Positions 62,994 through 64,000 of a DNA stretch of 64,000 nt are shown in pieces. The DNA is from Desulforamulus ferrireducens (GTDB lineage Bacteria > Bacillota > Desulfotomaculia > Desulfotomaculales > Desulfotomaculaceae). Position 1 is the first letter of the stretch, and each line of letters begins with the position of its first letter. Under the pieces are notes generated by a model, which was not told the DNA's origin, searched no databases, and was given only the letters and a program-made list of their open reading frames with translations. The position numbers and the translations under genes are program-made. Location: NCBI RefSeq assembly GCF_002005145.1, contig NZ_CP019698.1, forward strand, positions 1,302,001 to 1,366,000, read 5' to 3'.

Positions 62994-64000
62994 TTATTTT
63001 TGGGCACCTGTAAAATGAATGTTCATTGTTTGTATCAGTTTATTATAGGTTGCTTCAAATGGTGTCTTTTTCAGTTGCTCAAAGATTTGATTTACTGTTG
63101 TAAATGCTTGGCTGGTTTGACCCAACTTTACCAGTTCGGGAATTATTTGTAGAGACTCTTCCAAAATTGATTGAATTGCGTTAAGGGGCAGTTCTTGGGC
63201 AATACCTTCTACAGAAAACAAATGGATGGGTGGAGGACCCATGGCCAGACATTTATTCATACAAGCCAGGGCATCAGAAATCTTGCCGATTTTTTGATAA
63301 ATAATGCCTTTTAAATAAACCAGGTCGGTGTATTGGGGATAGATTTTCAAAAACCGATCGGCCAGGTCCAGGCCTTGCTGATACTGTCCCAGGACGGTGT
63401 GACAATGAACCATGCTGCGAATCATGGCTGGGGCGTAAGATTCCTGGCTATTTGTCTTAGCTAAGGATTGCTGATAATATTCCAGGGCCTTTTGGTATTC
63501 TCCCATTTTTTGATGCTCCACAGCAATATAAAAGAGGATAAAACCGGCATTACCGTAAGTTTTCTTGGCTTTATGGAGTATTTTCAGGTTACGCTGGATT
63601 TTGCTTTGATAGACGGCATCATCATTTTCATAGCCGTGGTGATAGATGGTAATGTTAGAGTGTCCAATGGCTTCCTGGGAGGAATTGCGAATAACGGCGG
63701 GTAAAATCTGTTCATGAATGGGACATTCAAAGCGGTGGAGCGGGTGGTTGCGAAAGAGGCGAAAACCCTGAAAACTGGTGCCGGGTTGATGATTAAACAT
63801 ATTGATAATTTTAACCCAATAACCGCTATATTTTTCCTCTTGGATAATTTTTCTTAATTCGGGGGCGGTTGTCTGATCCAGTTCTTCATCACAATCCAAA
63901 AACAGAATCCAGTCTCCGGTGGCTTTTTCCAAGGACTTGTTACGAGCTAAAGCAAAATCATCCTGCCAGAGATGGTGATAGACTTCGGCACCCAGTTTTT
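62994..64000 (-). CDS. GT2 glycosyltransferase with TPR-like tail, partial (5' end outside window)
   Basis: The frame is open to the window edge. The visible N-terminal part reads LGAEVYHHLWQDDFALARNK, then LEKATGDWILFLDCDEELD with the DXD-like metal site. A GT2 acceptor region (PGTSFQGFRLFRNHP, CPIHEQILP) and tandem TPR-like units (YQKALEYYQQSLAK, YQQGLDLADRFLKIYP, ISDALACMNKCLAMGP) follow. Calling a start at 63932 (TTG) would be wrong. At least 335 residues are visible. Confidence 0.85.
   Translation of the reverse strand, partial: KLGAEVYHHLWQDDFALARNKSLEKATGDWILFLDCDEELDQTTAPELRKIIQEEKYSGYWVKIINMFNHQPGTSFQGFRLFRNHPLHRFECPIHEQILPAVIRNSSQEAIGHSNITIYHHGYENDDAVYQSKIQRNLKILHKAKKTYGNAGFILFYIAVEHQKMGEYQKALEYYQQSLAKTNSQESYAPAMIRSMVHCHTVLGQYQQGLDLADRFLKIYPQYTDLVYLKGIIYQKIGKISDALACMNKCLAMGPPPIHLFSVEGIAQELPLNAIQSILEESLQIIPELVKLGQTSQAFTTVNQIFEQLKKTPFEATYNKLIQTMNIHFTGAQK

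Noticed and set aside
63932-64000. Gene start at TTG 63932 for the last glycosyltransferase
   Set aside because: The reading frame continues to the window edge with family-like sequence (YHHLWQDDFALARNK), so the gene is partial.

Overview
The window looks like chromosomal DNA of an anaerobic, endospore-forming, low-GC Firmicute, most likely a Desulfotomaculum/Desulforamulus-type member of the Peptococcaceae. This rests on gene content, not on a database match: spore-coat genes (CotH kinase family, DUF3794/SPOCS, a BclA-like collagen protein), a 2-hydroxyacyl-CoA dehydratase-type activase, a glycolate-oxidase-type Fe-S subunit, a UGA-recoded selenoprotein MsrA, CRP/FNR-type operators, and c-di-GMP and guanidine riboswitches.

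Layout. 1-11.6 kb: metabolism and transport (GlcF-like Fe-S protein, amino-acid permease, CAP-domain secreted protein, polar amino-acid ABC operon, selenocysteine MsrA, threonine synthase), then small unknown genes and a methyltransferase. 12.0-14.1 kb: a c-di-GMP-I riboswitch with its terminator ahead of a YjfB-type putative motility gene, a GT-A-like glycosyltransferase and a 43-aa basic ORF. 14.2-22.4 kb: a foreign island with a serine-recombinase remnant, a complete type I restriction-modification operon (HTH regulator, hsdM, hsdS, hsdR), an IS66-family remnant split by a 0.34-kb foldable non-coding insert, and truncated genes. 22.4-23.3 kb: a guanidine-I (ykkC) riboswitch driving two SMR guanidinium-exporter subunits. 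23.5-27.7 kb: a giant acyl-CoA dehydratase activase. 27.8-30.6 kb: a spore-coat locus with cotH divergent from a Lys/Gly/Ser-repeat protein, then a DUF3794 protein. 30.9-37.5 kb: an ArsB/NhaD-type carrier, a hypothetical protein and pstSCAB plus a HAD protein. 37.7-64 kb: a large surface-glycosylation island.

The glycosylation island is the most distinctive part. A BclA-like protein (DNRLRE-like domain, about 66 GPTGDT repeats, BclA-type C-terminus) sits beside two large glycosyltransferases that carry the same DNRLRE-like domain at an N- or C-terminus. Leftward-transcribed genes at 49-57 kb encode a CDP-sugar route: RfbF, RfbG, RfbH/E1, an IlvB/YerE-like ThDP enzyme, a DegT aminotransferase, a class I aminotransferase and a GNAT acetyltransferase. 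A run of glycosyltransferases with TPR-like tails follows. My inference is that this region makes and attaches an unusual deoxy-sugar glycan to the collagen-like spore or surface filament, with the DNRLRE module serving as a shared docking or anchoring domain.

The intergenic DNA holds at least eight terminator hairpins that share a TGTCGC..GCGACA stem and often the same loop. It also holds three copies of a larger palindromic repeat flanked by degenerate GGCC/GGCT-rich heptamer-like repeats. Start codons below were moved inward from the longest open frame wherever a clear Shine-Dalgarno sequence decided the matter.
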